In this document: piece by piece, positions 24,277-35,538 of the stretch
How positions within the stretch are numbered: the first letter of the stretch is position 1
Layout: the number at the start of each line of letters is the position of its first letter
Source: Andrena cerasifolii
Taxonomy: Eukaryota; Arthropoda; Insecta; Hymenoptera; Andrenidae
Assembly (NCBI RefSeq): GCF_050908995.1
Contig: NC_135118.1
Coordinates: 14,579,501 to 14,643,500, forward strand
Direction of reading: 5' to 3'
Length of the DNA: 64,000 nt
The notes under the pieces: model-generated
Told to the model about the DNA's origin: nothing
Database searches by the model: none
The model's input: the letters and a program-made list of their open reading frames with translations, nothing else
Made by a program: the position numbers and the translations under genes

Positions 24277-25650
24277 ATGTCGTCCTCGATGGCGCTTCTG
24301 ATTGAAAAGGAAGAACCTTCTCAAACTGAGCTCATACAGACTCTCGAGAGAAATGTGAGTATTCAAATGATTTAACACTTTCATGCTCGGGACATGATTA
24401 TATGAATGCTTCCAGTTCAGTTTCAATTAATTTATTTTCTTATACAAACGAAACTGCATCATTCTCATGAAAACGTTTGATAATAAACATCTATACCATG
24501 CTAATTTCGAAGATGCATATTTCAATTACTCAGCGTGAAGGTGTTAAAATGAACTGTACAAAACAAATTTGACAACCATGATTCGTGGATAAGAAAAAAA
24601 AATGGAAAAGTGCATTAACGTTTACTTAAAAAACAAAATGAATAAAAAAAATCAATGTAAATAAAGAGAAGCAACACAACACAGGACTGTCGGCATTTAT
24701 TTAGGTAGCGATCTTAAAAATAGAAAATCATTATAATTTAAGAATTGTTTATGAGTGGGAGACTAAGCTCATGTGGTTCAATAATGTTTCGCGTGGTCTG
24801 ACGGATAAGCTTGATTCTTTGTGGAGCTTAGCCGAAGCTCATCAAACGGACGGAAATGAAATAAAACAGTTTGCCGATCAAATTCTGAGTTTATGGACAT
24901 CCATAAGTCGACAGGTAAAGTTTCATTTACCTTTTGTTTCTAAAACATTTTATCTTCTTTCCCTTAGCGGCCGTAGCTTTCTTCGTTTTATTCGAAATAT
25001 TAGATCACTGGAGAAATGTATTGTAGTATTTAAAGGAGTTATATGTTAACATAGGTATGCGAAAAGTATTCTAAGATTCGAATGGCCAGTAGAACGTTGC
25101 ATGGAGTACCATTATCATTATTGCTGGATAAAATAAAGAAGGAAGTGATTTTATTGAAAGTATCTTTGCAAGTTCATGAGTCTACTTACGATAGAGAATG
25201 TACATTACAGGGATACAAATTAATTAACGAGATTGAAGGACTTATTAGCAGTTTAGAAAAGTGCGATAACAAGGTCAAAGGAGTAATTTTATACACGGAT
25301 AAGTATGGTAAAATATACAAATTGCAGCCAGTAAAATAATAGTTCAATATTTTCTTCTCGAATTGCAGTTGCAGCAATATTTGTCGATATCAAATATTAC
25401 TTCACACCTTCTAAAGTTAGAATCTGCGGTGGATAAATATGCCTCCAACGCTGAGCTACTACCTTCGAAGAGATCACTCTTCTCTGATTTAAGTATCTTC
25501 ACGTTAGTCGCAAAACTTTTGACAGGCGAATTATTAGGTAACGAATCCATCGATCCCAATCACATTTTGATGGAGAACGCGCCCAAGAAGCCAGTTTTCA
25601 TAATCAAAAACGTGAAACGGAAAACTATCTGCCCCTGTTATCCAACGTAA
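24277..25650 (+). CDS. Four-exon gene of unknown function, helical protein
   Basis: I do not recognise this protein. Exons 24277-24354, 24705-24914, 25055-25273 (or 25282) and 25369-25650 join in phase 0 with usable splice sites and give about 262 aa. The start ATG is followed by SSSMALLIEKEEPSQ. The body is predicted to be mostly helical, with charged and leucine-rich stretches (LLLDKIKKEVILLKVSLQ), and has no membrane segment or obvious catalytic motif. The end is basic (KNVKRKTICPC). Four matched introns in one frame argue for a real gene. A fast-evolving structural subunit such as a cytoskeletal or kinetochore part would fit, but that is a guess. AATAAA at 25725-25730 lies 75 bases past the stop. 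The gene converges with VPS8, with 555 bases between stop codons. Confidence 0.75.
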
Positions 25651-26205
25651 CGTTTGGAATATACTCGTTTGTATGTTAATCTTATTAATTTCAACAGGTT
25701 TGTTTATAATTTGCATGTCTTCGAAATAAATCACTATAGCTGGGGTAATCTACATGAATTATTAGCGACTTATTTAATTAATATCTTTATTTACTTAATG
25801 ACTGATATTTGGCAGCACGCTGCAAATTGGGCGAATAGAATTTACAGCAATAAAAGTGTACAAGTTCTTATCGATACTATACAGAATATAAGTATATTAC
25901 TTTACAATATACAAACATACAATAGTTGAATCCTGCTAAGTAGAATGACTTAAATATCGGGGGTTCGATAACATGGGAAAATATAATAAAATGGTGTAAC
26001 CTCTTGCGATGGTATAAAAGGGAGCCTCGTTAAAAAATGATTGTAGTCTAATTTTCTATGCGGGGTATAAGAGAACAATGTAGTGTTCATGGAATGAAAG
26101 TAAGAGATCGAGTGTGATGTACAAGACTCCACGGTTATTTCCACTAATGCATCGCTACGTACCACTGATAGGTGTGATATCGAGTTTTAATATTTAAAGA
26201 CTAGA
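25651..26205. other. Convergent 3' UTR region
   Basis: These 555 bases separate the stop codons of two convergent genes, so they must hold both 3' UTRs, which may overlap. I see nothing else. The open frame at 25654-25929 continues no recognised protein. Confidence 0.5.
25725..25730 (+). promoter_or_regulatory. Polyadenylation signal AATAAA
   Basis: A canonical AATAAA lies 75 bases after the stop of the four-exon gene ending at 25650. It is the first such hexamer downstream. Confidence 0.5.
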
Positions 26206-29200
26206 TTAAAAAATACCCTCAAGATCTGGTAAAGTGGGTGGTGCAAGTCTTAGAGAAAGGTCTCTGTTGCGCATGAATTCTGGTGGTAGGATTGGTTTAT
26301 GTTCCTGCAAAGCAATTTCAATTTAATAGAAAAGCATCAACCAGCGAAACATTTCAAAATTATATCCTGGTAGTCAAAAGAAAGATTTGTATAATTATTT
26401 CAAACTTGTTACGTTGATGTCACTGGTTTAGTTTCCAGCAGGCCTGTCCAGGGATTTGCTCGCACGAGCAACTGCGAGTTGCTCTTCGCTCTTGAAGGCA
26501 GTGAGCCAGGCCCCTCGCGCCGATCAAGAGCGAAAGGTCCCCATGTTGGGGCACAACCGTCGCTTTGGCCTTCGCGCGCAACCACCCGCGATTGCTCTTC
26601 GAAGGCAAGAGCAAAAGTTGGACAGGCCTGGTTTGGAGAATCGTCTGACTTTATACAGATAGAAATAATTATTCTCGTTAATTTGTGATACTTGATTGTC
26701 ACTCGTCTTTTAATCTTTGCTTTGACCATCACTATATTCGCATGAGATTCTTGCTGGGAAATAGAATAATATTGCTTACATGGAATGGTCTAGTAGTACG
26801 CGTGATGTTGGTAACCAGAGGCGCCCATCCCTTTGTGTTTAAACATTTATAACAAGATCTGGGTTCTCCTAAGCATTCTGAATGAAAGCCATGTCCACAA
26901 CTGAAAAGTATTATGTAGTCTGCGCATTGGGATAACACGTGTCTGCATATAGAACAAATGATTGAAATACTGGCACTGGCTTTTCCCGCCTCCCTGAAAT
27001 AAAGAAACGTTAAGGTGTTTGAAATATTAAATATCATCACCCAATCAATTTGATTGTTAACACTGATCGTCGGAATTAATACCTTAACGATTTTTTCAGT
27101 GCCTTGTGAAGCTCCAAACTGACCAAACGTGCAGTAGTCTCTACTAAAGTTTGCTCGTATCGAGAATGTGTAAGTACTCCAGACAGTAATTGTCTTATAT
27201 CACCTATCGTCCCACTTGTCGCCAATGGATGTTTTAGTATTTGCTCTAATACGGTCGACAGTGCTGTTGTACCACTAAGAAATTCTAATACGACCCTCAA
27301 TAACTTCCCACTTAATTTTTCAACTGCAATTTATTCAAGGCAATTAATATGTATTTTACCAATGGAAGTTAAAATGCACTCTCTTTTAATCACCGCTGTA
27401 TGTTCCCCGATATTGATAAAAAACATACATACTCTTCTCGTCATCGTTATTTGAATGCGTACGGAGTATTGTTTCCACAAGCGGCATCCAATCTAAATTA
27501 CCAGCGGATCGCCTGCACATGCCTGCGAGTTGTACAGCTGAATGAATTGGTTCACTCTCTGAAACCGTGCCCTGGCAATACTGGAGAAACATTTCATTAG
27601 ACTCGTAAAAATTAAACACCAATATATGCAGTCGGGGACAAAAGTATTGGGACACCCTTTAAAAGTCGTTTGAACCAGTTTTAAAGAAGTTCTGTTTCAA
27701 AGGGTGTCCCAACACTTTTATCCCCGACTATATATTATTCTTACACAACGTATTTACCAGTTTCAGATTATTCTGAAATTCTTTCAGAAGAATATCAAAC
27801 GCATCCTGATAGTTACCCAACTTCTCTAACATAACTGCTTCAGCATCTTTATGTCGTGCTGCTTGAACAATTTTCAATGCTTCATCCAATCTACAACCGT
27901 GAACCCCTTGAATATGATCAACTACCTAGATTAAAAAAGAAGCAAAATTGAAAGTAATACATTTTATGATTTCAATATAATCCAAGCTTTTACTTACACG
28001 TTCTGGTTGTAATTCGCACATTAATTCCAAATATTTTTCTAACAATTCAGTTGTAAGCTCCAACGAAATATCCTCCTCTTTATATTGAACTATTTGATAT
28101 AGAGTTTCTAGTAGACTGTACTGCAAATTCGGAGTACTCTCTAGCTTTTGCAATATTTCATCAACTTTGCTTTGCATATGCGTCGCTATAAGCAGAGCAA
28201 ATTGACTCGCACCGATTCCCACTAGAGCTTCAGCGTTAGCCATTACAACTGCTTGCAGCGAGTTTGGTGAAAGGTGCTTTAACCAGGGCCAAATGTCGTG
28301 GTGTCTAGACGGATGCAGTATCATACATCTGCAAACTGCAATCCAATCCTCCCTGGCGCTGTACAGCAGCTCCGCAACTCGCATACTGTAACATTATGTA
28401 CTGCAATACGAGTTACTATGTACGATGCTATATATGACATTTAATAATATGAATAATGAGATTGAAAGATTGCAATGCTTCCTTTATGAACATACGGAGG
28501 GAACTAAGCGAAATAGGTTTGTAACATTTTATAATCTGAGTATATTTCCATGTGTATACTTACAAGTTAGCTCTCTCTGCCAAGTTAAGTAAAGTATTAT
28601 CTGAAATATTACGCAGCTTCTTCGAGCGTAACAGTTCCAGTAGTGCATTTTCTTTATCAGTCTTAAGCTCTTTCGATGATCCCGTGCTGGAGTCAGTGCA
28701 CAATATTTCTATCATATTATTTAACATACTAGGTTCCAAATTAACAGTATTCTCCGCGACTTCGTTAGCTATAAATATTAGAACTAGATTCCTTTGTTCG
28801 TCAGTGATATAATCAGTATTCCTTGGGCTAAGCGGTGTCCTGGGCATGACGATACTCAATAGTATATCTATAAGTCTCTGTCGTTGCCTGAGACCCATTT
28901 CTGATGTGAATTCTGGTTCTTGGAAAGCAATCGCTATCACGTCTAGAAACCCTTTCGCGTCGAACTGGAGCAAAGTCCTTAGATATGGATACTGCCGTTC
29001 CGCATCGTTCGCCAAACTGGAATGCTGCGAAAGTAAAGCTCTCAACACATCCGTTTTTGCTCGCTGGGATTTGCCTTCGGGAAGTTCATCCCTAGGAAAA
29101 CCGCGGCCGGCAAGGCAGCAGCTGGTATAGACCAAAATCGCGTTGCCAAGTTGTATAGTATCGCGGGTTGGCGAATCTTTCGCGGCTTTTAATAAGCTCT

Positions 29201-32200
29201 GCAGGGTCGGTACTAGTTGATGAATTGGAGCCGTGTAGTCACCTAACGCGGTCGTTTGAAGATGTATCAAAGCCTCCCAGAGACCACGTTCGCGACAAAT
29301 TGTTGTTACCTGAGAAATATTTGAAATTATGCTCTTGTTAATTAATAGAAAAGAAACCGATTCACTTACTTGGTGAATATCCAAGCAATCGACATCTAGT
29401 AGCACTATAATCGCTTGAAGGGAGTCCACTTTTTCTTCTTGGTCATAAAGGGCGACTAATTGCTGCGCAATTAATGGTGGTAATCGAGGTCGCAGGCTCC
29501 CATCTAACAAAGGGCTTTCGAGGGCGTGCAAATAACTTGCTTTCAGACCCTCAACCTCCGATACCAGGTCCCATAATTTTCCAAATAATAATTCCGTATT
29601 CTCTAACTGTATACAATAATCTACACAAGTCGTGACTATTTCAAAGTCTGTACTTTCGTCTGCGGGGGACCGATTCAATTCCTCCATATACTGAATCAGA
29701 ACTTGGCAGACTTTATCACGAGCTATCTGTTTACGGCGTTGCTTCGAGCCACGAAGACCAACGACCGCCTTCCCTTTATCTTGGTAAAAAGAGAGTCCTA
29801 ACGCTAAAGCTTCTGGGAATCTTTTCTGAACGCATAAAGACAAATAGTACTTTATATAAAGTAATGAGTCGAATACAACGTATTTTAATATACAAACCTG
29901 CATTGTCAAGTGTCTCAATCTTTCCGTCCATGTTCGTATGCAAACCACGTGCAGACTTTTCGTACCCAAGAGTAACAGTTGAGTACCAAACGTTACCACA
30001 GTATTGTAGCATGCTCGTTCCCCAGTCAATGCCATGGCCTAGTTTCGAAAATACACAAAATTATAATAATCATCCTAATCGAATGGCTATATGGTTTTAA
30101 ATGTCCGACTCATTCGTACCTTCGAAACGTTTCCACCTGTGGATAAGCCTTTAAAATGGCTGGATGCATACGAAATGCCAACGCGACTCATATCTAAAGT
30201 TTCCAAATTATCCTGTGCCCTTACGTCTATTAAATGTAACCTTTCTTGCGTATCCAATACCGCTAATGATCTGGGATTTAACCATCGCAAGTTATTTATC
30301 GTATACGGAAGGGTCATCCTTCTTAGAGGAGATAATTTCACTCTCGACCCAGCTTCGGTGCATACCTGGCGCAGAAATTCGATTAATACGTACGCTTTAG
30401 TAGCTCGGTTATTTAACAAATGGAATCGTGCAGAATTCATACTTGATAAAAGTAAACCACATCGTCTCTCCCTAGAGCCAGAACTGGATCAATTACGCGA
30501 GAAGCATCTGCTGCTTGTATAACCACAAGTTGCCAAGATAGTTGTGGCGGTGCTATGGGAGCACCACATAAAGGGTGAGATAATACAACGCGCATTCGTG
30601 GCCTTATGCAAACTACTATTACCTAAAACGTTTAAGTAACGTACAATACGCGGACACAAATTTCTTTTTTCAACATCTGCATGAAAATGAGTGCTTTTTT
30701 ACGCCTGCTGAGCGGGAGCAAAATGACCAATTCAGACCTATTCGCGTTTTCTACTTTTCTCCCAAGGAAACTGGAGTTCGGCGTTACCCTGTGGTATGAA
30801 GATGCATTTTTTCGACTAATCGTTATCGATCATGTGTACTTTTTTGCGAATCGCTCAGCAGGCTATCAAAAACACACCTTTCATGCAGGTGTTGAAAAAA
30901 GTATTGTGCGTGACAAGGGAGAGACGCGATTTTGCCCCGGGTGAAGTATTGCCCTTGCTGCGCTCGGGCAGCAAACTTCACGCTCGTCGGAATCGCTTTC
31001 TTCTCTACCTTATCACGCAATGTACTATTAGCAATTCCCTTTAACAGATATAAACAGACCTTTGATAATGTCGCCATCGCTACTAACGTGTAATTTTTCA
31101 GCGGATGCGATGGTAAATGATTTAACAACAAAGGTTCCAATGTACATACTTCACCTCTAGACCCGCTAAATAAACACCTGCTATCGCAACCTCGTACCCC
31201 CATAACTCTCGTAAAGTTCAATTCGAAGACAGACCCACCACTGTCGCTGCACAGCGCTACCTTCGGTGAATCGGTAAACTGCAAGAAGGAAACGTTATGT
31301 ATCGATCATAGAAAGTTAAGACGAGAATGGATGTAAAAGAATCTTACTTTGACGTGTAATACAGCTGTGTCGAGAGGGTGCACGTCGGTGAGCATCCTGA
31401 GTACTTTACCATTGGAACTATCTATCATTAATATATGCCCTCTAGCAAACCCAGCTAGTACTCTGCTCCCGTCGTGATTGAAACACAGCGCAGACACAGA
31501 TCCTTGGTGCCTAGCTTCCTGATCACACCATCGTAGTGTCTGCGAAGAGTCAAAACCTAGTACCAGACCGTGACTAGTACCAACTACTAACATATTCCCT
31601 CCAGCAGCTACCGCACTCGCTAGCCCGGCATTGACCTTTTCCTGTACAAATGTGCGTCCATTAGGATACATCTTGGCATGCATCACACGAGGCGCGGAAC
31701 ACCATTGAAACGTTCCTTCGTTGTACATCGCCCATTGGAAAACGACAGCCTCGGAAGCGTTCTAATCGTGTTCTGCGTCGTGCTTTATACATACGACAGC
31801 GTTGCAATAGACCTAGTGTAATTATTCAATGATTTTAATTATAGCTTCTAAGAAAGGTATTGTCTCTTACACTAGCTGACATTATTTGTGCGGATATTCC
31901 TTTCAATATGACATGCCTCAAAATAGCACCAGAAGCTGTTGGTTGCGAAGCTTTATTTGATTTATTTAATGAGTTTAATGATAAATGACTCCCGACACTC
32001 GTCGTTTCACTGCTACCTAGTTTCTCGGCTGGCGTTAAGCCGAAATCATCCTCTGTTCCAGACAACGACGCACAGTCCGGTTCTGTCAATATACTTTCTA
32101 AGGAGGGTAATTCCTCCACAGCAGGTATAGCATATTCTGTGTTGTCCAACTAAAATACGGGAATTTTGCATGAGCACCAATGATCCTAGTGGTAAGAAGT

Positions 32201-32487
32201 ATAAACAGGAAGAAGCGGTATAAGAGGCATAACAGCAAATTTCCGCCTGATCGGTACAGAATTCGATAAAATATAGTACATTGCAACAAACGTAAAATAA
32301 GAGTATCTGAACTATCTGAAGTCGATTATAAGAACATAACCTGAAAATTGAAGGCTTCGTAAAGTTTACGGGCTAAACTAATGATTTAACAGAGATGTCT
32401 AATTACCTCTTCGATATCTAAGTTAATAACCTCTGTTGCCAGATATTCTTGAGACCCAGCATCCGACTCCAACCCATTCTCGGCCAT
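26206..32487 (-). CDS. VPS8: VPS8, CORVET tethering-complex subunit
   Basis: VPS8 is the CORVET-specific subunit that binds Rab5 and tethers early endosomes. Fifteen exons, all phase-consistent, give 1346 aa (human about 1428): 32487-32407, 32149-31871, 31761-31348, 31278-31060, 30622-30443, 30365-30120, 30038-29898, 29825-29370, 29309-28564, 28385-27998, 27925-27758, 27601-27433, 27323-27083, 26993-26780, 26304-26206. Exons 2-6 encode the N-terminal beta-propeller (for example GTSHGLVLGFDSS and SSHFKGLSTGGNVSK). A long alpha-solenoid follows (GKAVVGLRGSK, YTSCCLAGRGFP, YPYLRTLLQFD). The RING-H2 domain sits in exon 14 (ICSICRHVL...FSCGHGFHSECL...CYKC). The start ATG opens MAENGLESD. The exon 4 donor is GTCTGT, unusual but required for phase. 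The exon 12 acceptor (ACGAG|TCT) is the least certain junction. Introns carry at least two MITEs. Confidence 0.96.
26439..26630. mobile_element. hAT-type MITE in the last VPS8 intron
   Basis: The element has CAGGCCTGTCCA at the left and its inverse TGGACAGGCCTG at the right. The 8-bp flanks GTTTCCAG (26431-26438) and GTTTGGAG (26631-26638) agree at six positions, as expected for an older hAT insertion. The open frames seen here on both strands are products of its GC-rich body, not genes. Confidence 0.75.
27629..27730. mobile_element. Tc1/mariner-type mini-element in a VPS8 intron
   Basis: About 35 bases at each end form an inverted repeat starting CAGTCGGGGACAAAAGT and ending with the near-inverse ACTTTTATCCCCGACTA. 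A TA follows the right end; the left flank is TG, probably a decayed TA. It lies 28 bases upstream of the acceptor proposed for exon 12, so it may have replaced part of the original branch-point region. Confidence 0.75.
30623..31059. repeat. VPS8 intron 4 with an inverted repeat
   Basis: This intron is longer than its neighbours. It carries two inverted arms, about 30667-30715 and 30852-30902, sharing TTTTTTCAACATCTGCATGA and GCCTGCTGAGCG-like segments in opposite orientation. A further short hairpin (GAAGTATTGCCC with GGGCAGCAAACTTC) lies at about 30941-30978. This looks like a decayed foldback insertion. Antisense frames here extend the exon but do not match VPS8. Confidence 0.5.
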
Positions 32488-32739
32488 TTTTTATCCCACC
32501 TGTCATTCCACAGCTGATATGCGTAAATATAGCGGCTTCTCATTGAACTATAGTAGATTTGTCACGTATGCATATAGCCGCTATCGTAGAAGATTCAATT
32601 CATTACTTAACTATTGCACTAGCTTCTTGTAAACTCTACAATAAATGCGCAAAATTCTCCACGAGGCCATCATTTATTTAAAATTATATACATCTGATCA
32701 TTCCAATGAACCATAATTAATTATCTTTTATTCCCTTAA

Positions 32740-33210
32740 GGTGCGATTTCGTGCTTACGCTCGACGCTCGTTTTGAGCGTCTTTTGAGAGTCTGATTTTA
32801 CAATCACGTGATCGGTCGACGTGACTTTTAGCATCAAGCGGAAAAGCTGAACTCAGTTTAGCTTTTCCGTGTTTTTCCGCTTGACGCTCGTTCAGTCTGA
32901 CACGTTGGTTGAGCGTCGGTCACGTGAATGGTTTTGACGCTCAAAACGAGCGTCGACGCTGAAAGTTCCGTGCACCGATCACGTGACTGGTTTTGATGCT
33001 CAAAACGAGCGTCGCGCTGAAAGTTCCGTGGACCGATCACGTGACTGGTTTTGACGCTCAAAACGAGCGTCGCGCTGAAAGTTCCGTGGACCGATCACGT
33101 GACTGGTTTTGACGCTCAAAACGAGCGTCGCGCTGAAAGTTCCGTGCACCGATCACGTGACTGGTTTTGACGCTCAAAACGAGCGTTGAGCATCAGTATG
33201 AAATCGCACT
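32740..33210. mobile_element. TTAA-type MITE with CACGTG motifs, copy 2, internally expanded
   Basis: TTAA (32736-32739) precedes the left end GGTGCGATTTCGTGCT. The right end ATGAAATCGCACT matches copy 1 but is followed by another small element, beyond which the flank is TTTA. The right arm holds four tandem units of 58 bp (32959-33190), which the other two copies lack. It lies in the shared upstream region of VPS8 and the membrane gene. Confidence 0.8.
32959..33190. repeat. 58-bp tandem repeat, four units
   Basis: Units start at 32959, 33017, 33075 and 33133, exactly 58 bp apart. Each begins CTGAAAGTTCCGTG, contains ATCACGTGACTGG, and ends in AAAACGAGCG. Differences between units are single bases, so the expansion is recent or homogenised. 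Each unit carries one CACGTG E-box-type palindrome. Confidence 0.9.
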
Positions 33211-33326
33211 GGGCGGTATTATCAGTCGTTGCTTAAGACTGTATCCTTTACTAATCTACTAGACTAGTAGAGGATACCGCATGCTTAAGACGTTCTTAGC
33301 TTAAGCAACGACTGATGCTACCGCCC
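33211..33326. mobile_element. Small palindromic element at the edge of the MITE
   Basis: This element has ends GGGCGGTATTATCAGTCGTT and the near-inverse AACGACTGATGCTACCGCCC, with CTTAAG repeated inside both arms. It sits exactly between the right end of the TTAA-type MITE and its expected flank, so it probably inserted at that boundary. No target duplication is clear. Confidence 0.6.
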
Positions 33327-33821
33327 TTTATATGTAATCAGTGTGTCGAGATCGAATTCGAGCGTGGCGTCACCGTGCGGCTATAACGGGCAGTAGAAAC
33401 CAGTGAAGGCGAGATGCATTCGTATCTGTTGATATCACTCGTATAACTTTAATCCACGGCATCTATGCCATTCGTATTTCGTAGTGTGTGGTGTCTGTTG
33501 ATACGTGACGTCTATCGCAGTGTCTGTGTACCACTGTACGTCATATGTGCACGTTGTATCTGCATTGCGAATATATGCATATAGCGTCGAACCCGTGAAA
33601 TATTAACATCAGTGTATAAAACAGCAGTTTGGAAATAATCACGAACGTTCACCAGAGCCGACACGCTGGCAGAGCGTTAAACCACTTCGTGCCTGTTGGG
33701 CAATACCATTTTTTTGCCCGTCCCTGATAACTGATACTTAAGTAACAGCCCCGCGAGCAAGCACAGTGCCCTTAGTCGGGCACGGGGAATCGTGAAGATT
33801 GCGTATATATCGCGGGAGGAT

Positions 33822-35538
33822 ATGCCAGATAGCGGTGCTGTTTATCAACCCACGACAGTGGGTTACACATACGACAGCGGAGGCGACGGTGCTGGAGGCG
33901 GCGGCGGGTTAAGAAGTGGCTTCTGGAGGATTATAGCCAGACACAAGCTCAGCTCTAGGAAATGGTTCGAATGGGTATTATTTTCGGTCGCGCTGTCGTT
34001 TTTCATTGCTGGCCTGACGACGATGCTGGTCAGTTTAGTATCGGATGACATACCACAGGAAAACAAAATAGAGGTAACTTAAGAACCGCTTGATAACCTT
34101 TTAATACAACTACGTACTCCTACTACATCAATATGGATTTAAAATTTCCAACGATGACGACATCATGTTGCATACTTGATACGCTCGCAATCCCCTGACC
34201 CATATGTGGGTCTGAGCGATTTTCGCTCACACCCCTCGACTCTTGGGGTGGAATTGATACTCGTGACACGGTACACGCACTGTTTTTAAATCTCTTTTAT
34301 AATTGCACATAGAGCGCACAGTTTTCTATTTAGTTTTTATTATTAATATAGCTTCCATGTTAGGTTCGCTTTAGTCGAGACTTCTTATCGCAGCGCTATG
34401 CAGCGTAGGAGCCCCTCACGCGCCTGTTTTCCCTTCCAATCTTTGTCTGGCACAGCGTGCCTTCCATTGTCAAGGAGACCGTGTGATGCTACGAAGGCTC
34501 CCATGAAAGTATGATTTCATGCTGACGCTCGACGTTCGTTTTGTGCGTCACAAACCAGTCACGTGATCAGTCCACGGGACTTTCAGTGTTGACGCTTGTT
34601 TTGAGTGTCAAAACCAATCAACCGATGACCGTCGCGCAACCCACAAACGAGCGAGTCAGAGCAAGTCAGAGTAAACCAGTGTCTAGCGGAGAAGCTAAAC
34701 CGAGTTGAGTTTTTCTGCTTGGTGCTGAAAGTCACGTGGACCAATCACGTGACTGGTTTTGACCCTCAAAACGAGCGTCGAGCGTCAGCATGAAATTGCA
34801 CCTTAAGGGGCTAGCCAAGCTAGTGGCTGGTCTCTCGTGGTTGCCTCTAGCGTCGCGCGGTGTCCCTGACAACGCGGACGAGAGTGTGAGAACCCTAAGC
34901 TCCCGTCGGAGCTACCTTGGGCAGCGCTGTCTTATCGTGTGTTTGTATTACGTAGTGTACGAACCTGAGCTAGGAAATGATTATAGGTGAAGGCGAACGA
35001 TCATTCAACAACATCCGCGACGAACGTAGAGGAGCACGTCGAGGATGAGACGAAAAGTTGTATAGCGCTAGGTGCCGGTATGATGCTGGTGGGGCTGTTG
35101 CTGGGCTTCGTCTGGGCATGGCTTCGCTTCTTCCATCGCGGAAAATCTCCGAGAGGTGGAATGGTCGGGAGCAGTGGTCAGGTAGGCAGGATATCTTTAA
35201 TACCAGTATATTTTGAGTTTGGTTTTATTTACCGGACGCCATGCGAGTTCTGGTTCGTACGTTCGTTTCTTTATCTTATATACGCGTTGCTATGAGGAAA
35301 GATGTTGGGCGGTTTGAATCCATCGACTGACTTGCTGGTGGGTTCCACTTCGCAGTACGGGCCAGTACTTACGGAGCTGCCGAGCCAACTGAAGCTGAAG
35401 CCGTCGAGTTCTCACGACACTCCGGCAATACCGCTTTCCGATCAAGAAGAGGAAACGCGCACGCTGATGCAGGATTCTACGATCCCTCCGACCGTCTCCA
35501 TTGGCCCTAGTACCATTGCTAATCAGATCCCAGGTTGA
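33822..35538 (+). CDS. Two-span membrane protein, unknown family
   Basis: I do not recognise this gene. Exons 33822-34073, 34987-35181 and 35302-35538 join in phase 0 and give about 227 aa. The start chosen is the ATG of MPDSGAVYQPTTVGYTY; a GTG-led extension upstream in frame is not used by eukaryotes. After a glycine run comes a basic helix (RHKLSSRKW), a first hydrophobic span (WVLFSVALSFFIAGLTTML), a polar loop of about 40 residues, a second span (IALGAGMMLVGLLLGFVWAW), then FFHRG. The long Ser/Pro-rich tail contains LSDQEEETRTLMQDS. Both ends are probably cytosolic by the positive-inside rule. The third exon's acceptor (GGAAAG|ATG) is not strong. Intron 1 holds the third CACGTG MITE. The gene is divergent from VPS8. 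Confidence 0.75.
34508..34802. mobile_element. TTAA-type MITE with CACGTG motifs, copy 3
   Basis: The right end GCATGAAATTGCACC is followed by TTAA (34803-34806). The left end AGTATGATTTCATGCTGACG is preceded by TGAA, one base from TTAA. The arms share the GACGCTC and CACGTGA themes of copies 1 and 2. It lies in intron 1 of the membrane-protein gene. Confidence 0.75.

Larger units (their letters stand above)
32488..33821. promoter_or_regulatory. Divergent promoter region, VPS8 and membrane gene
   Basis: These 1.33 kb separate two start codons that point away from each other, so both promoters should be here. About 590 bases (32740-33326) are MITE sequence carrying five or more CACGTG motifs. 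No TATA box at a convincing place was found. The 33330-33790 part, next to the plus-strand gene, is probably its 5' UTR and core promoter. Confidence 0.5.

Noticed and set aside
26409..26732. Overlapping open frames on both strands near 26.5 kb
   Set aside because: They fall on the hAT MITE at 26439-26630 inside the last VPS8 intron.
30091..30522. 143-codon plus-strand open frame
   Set aside because: It is the antisense shadow of VPS8 exons 5 and 6.
34790..34990. 66-codon open frame starting in the MITE
   Set aside because: It begins in the right end of the TTAA-type MITE and ends at the acceptor of the next exon; its frame does not match the membrane protein.
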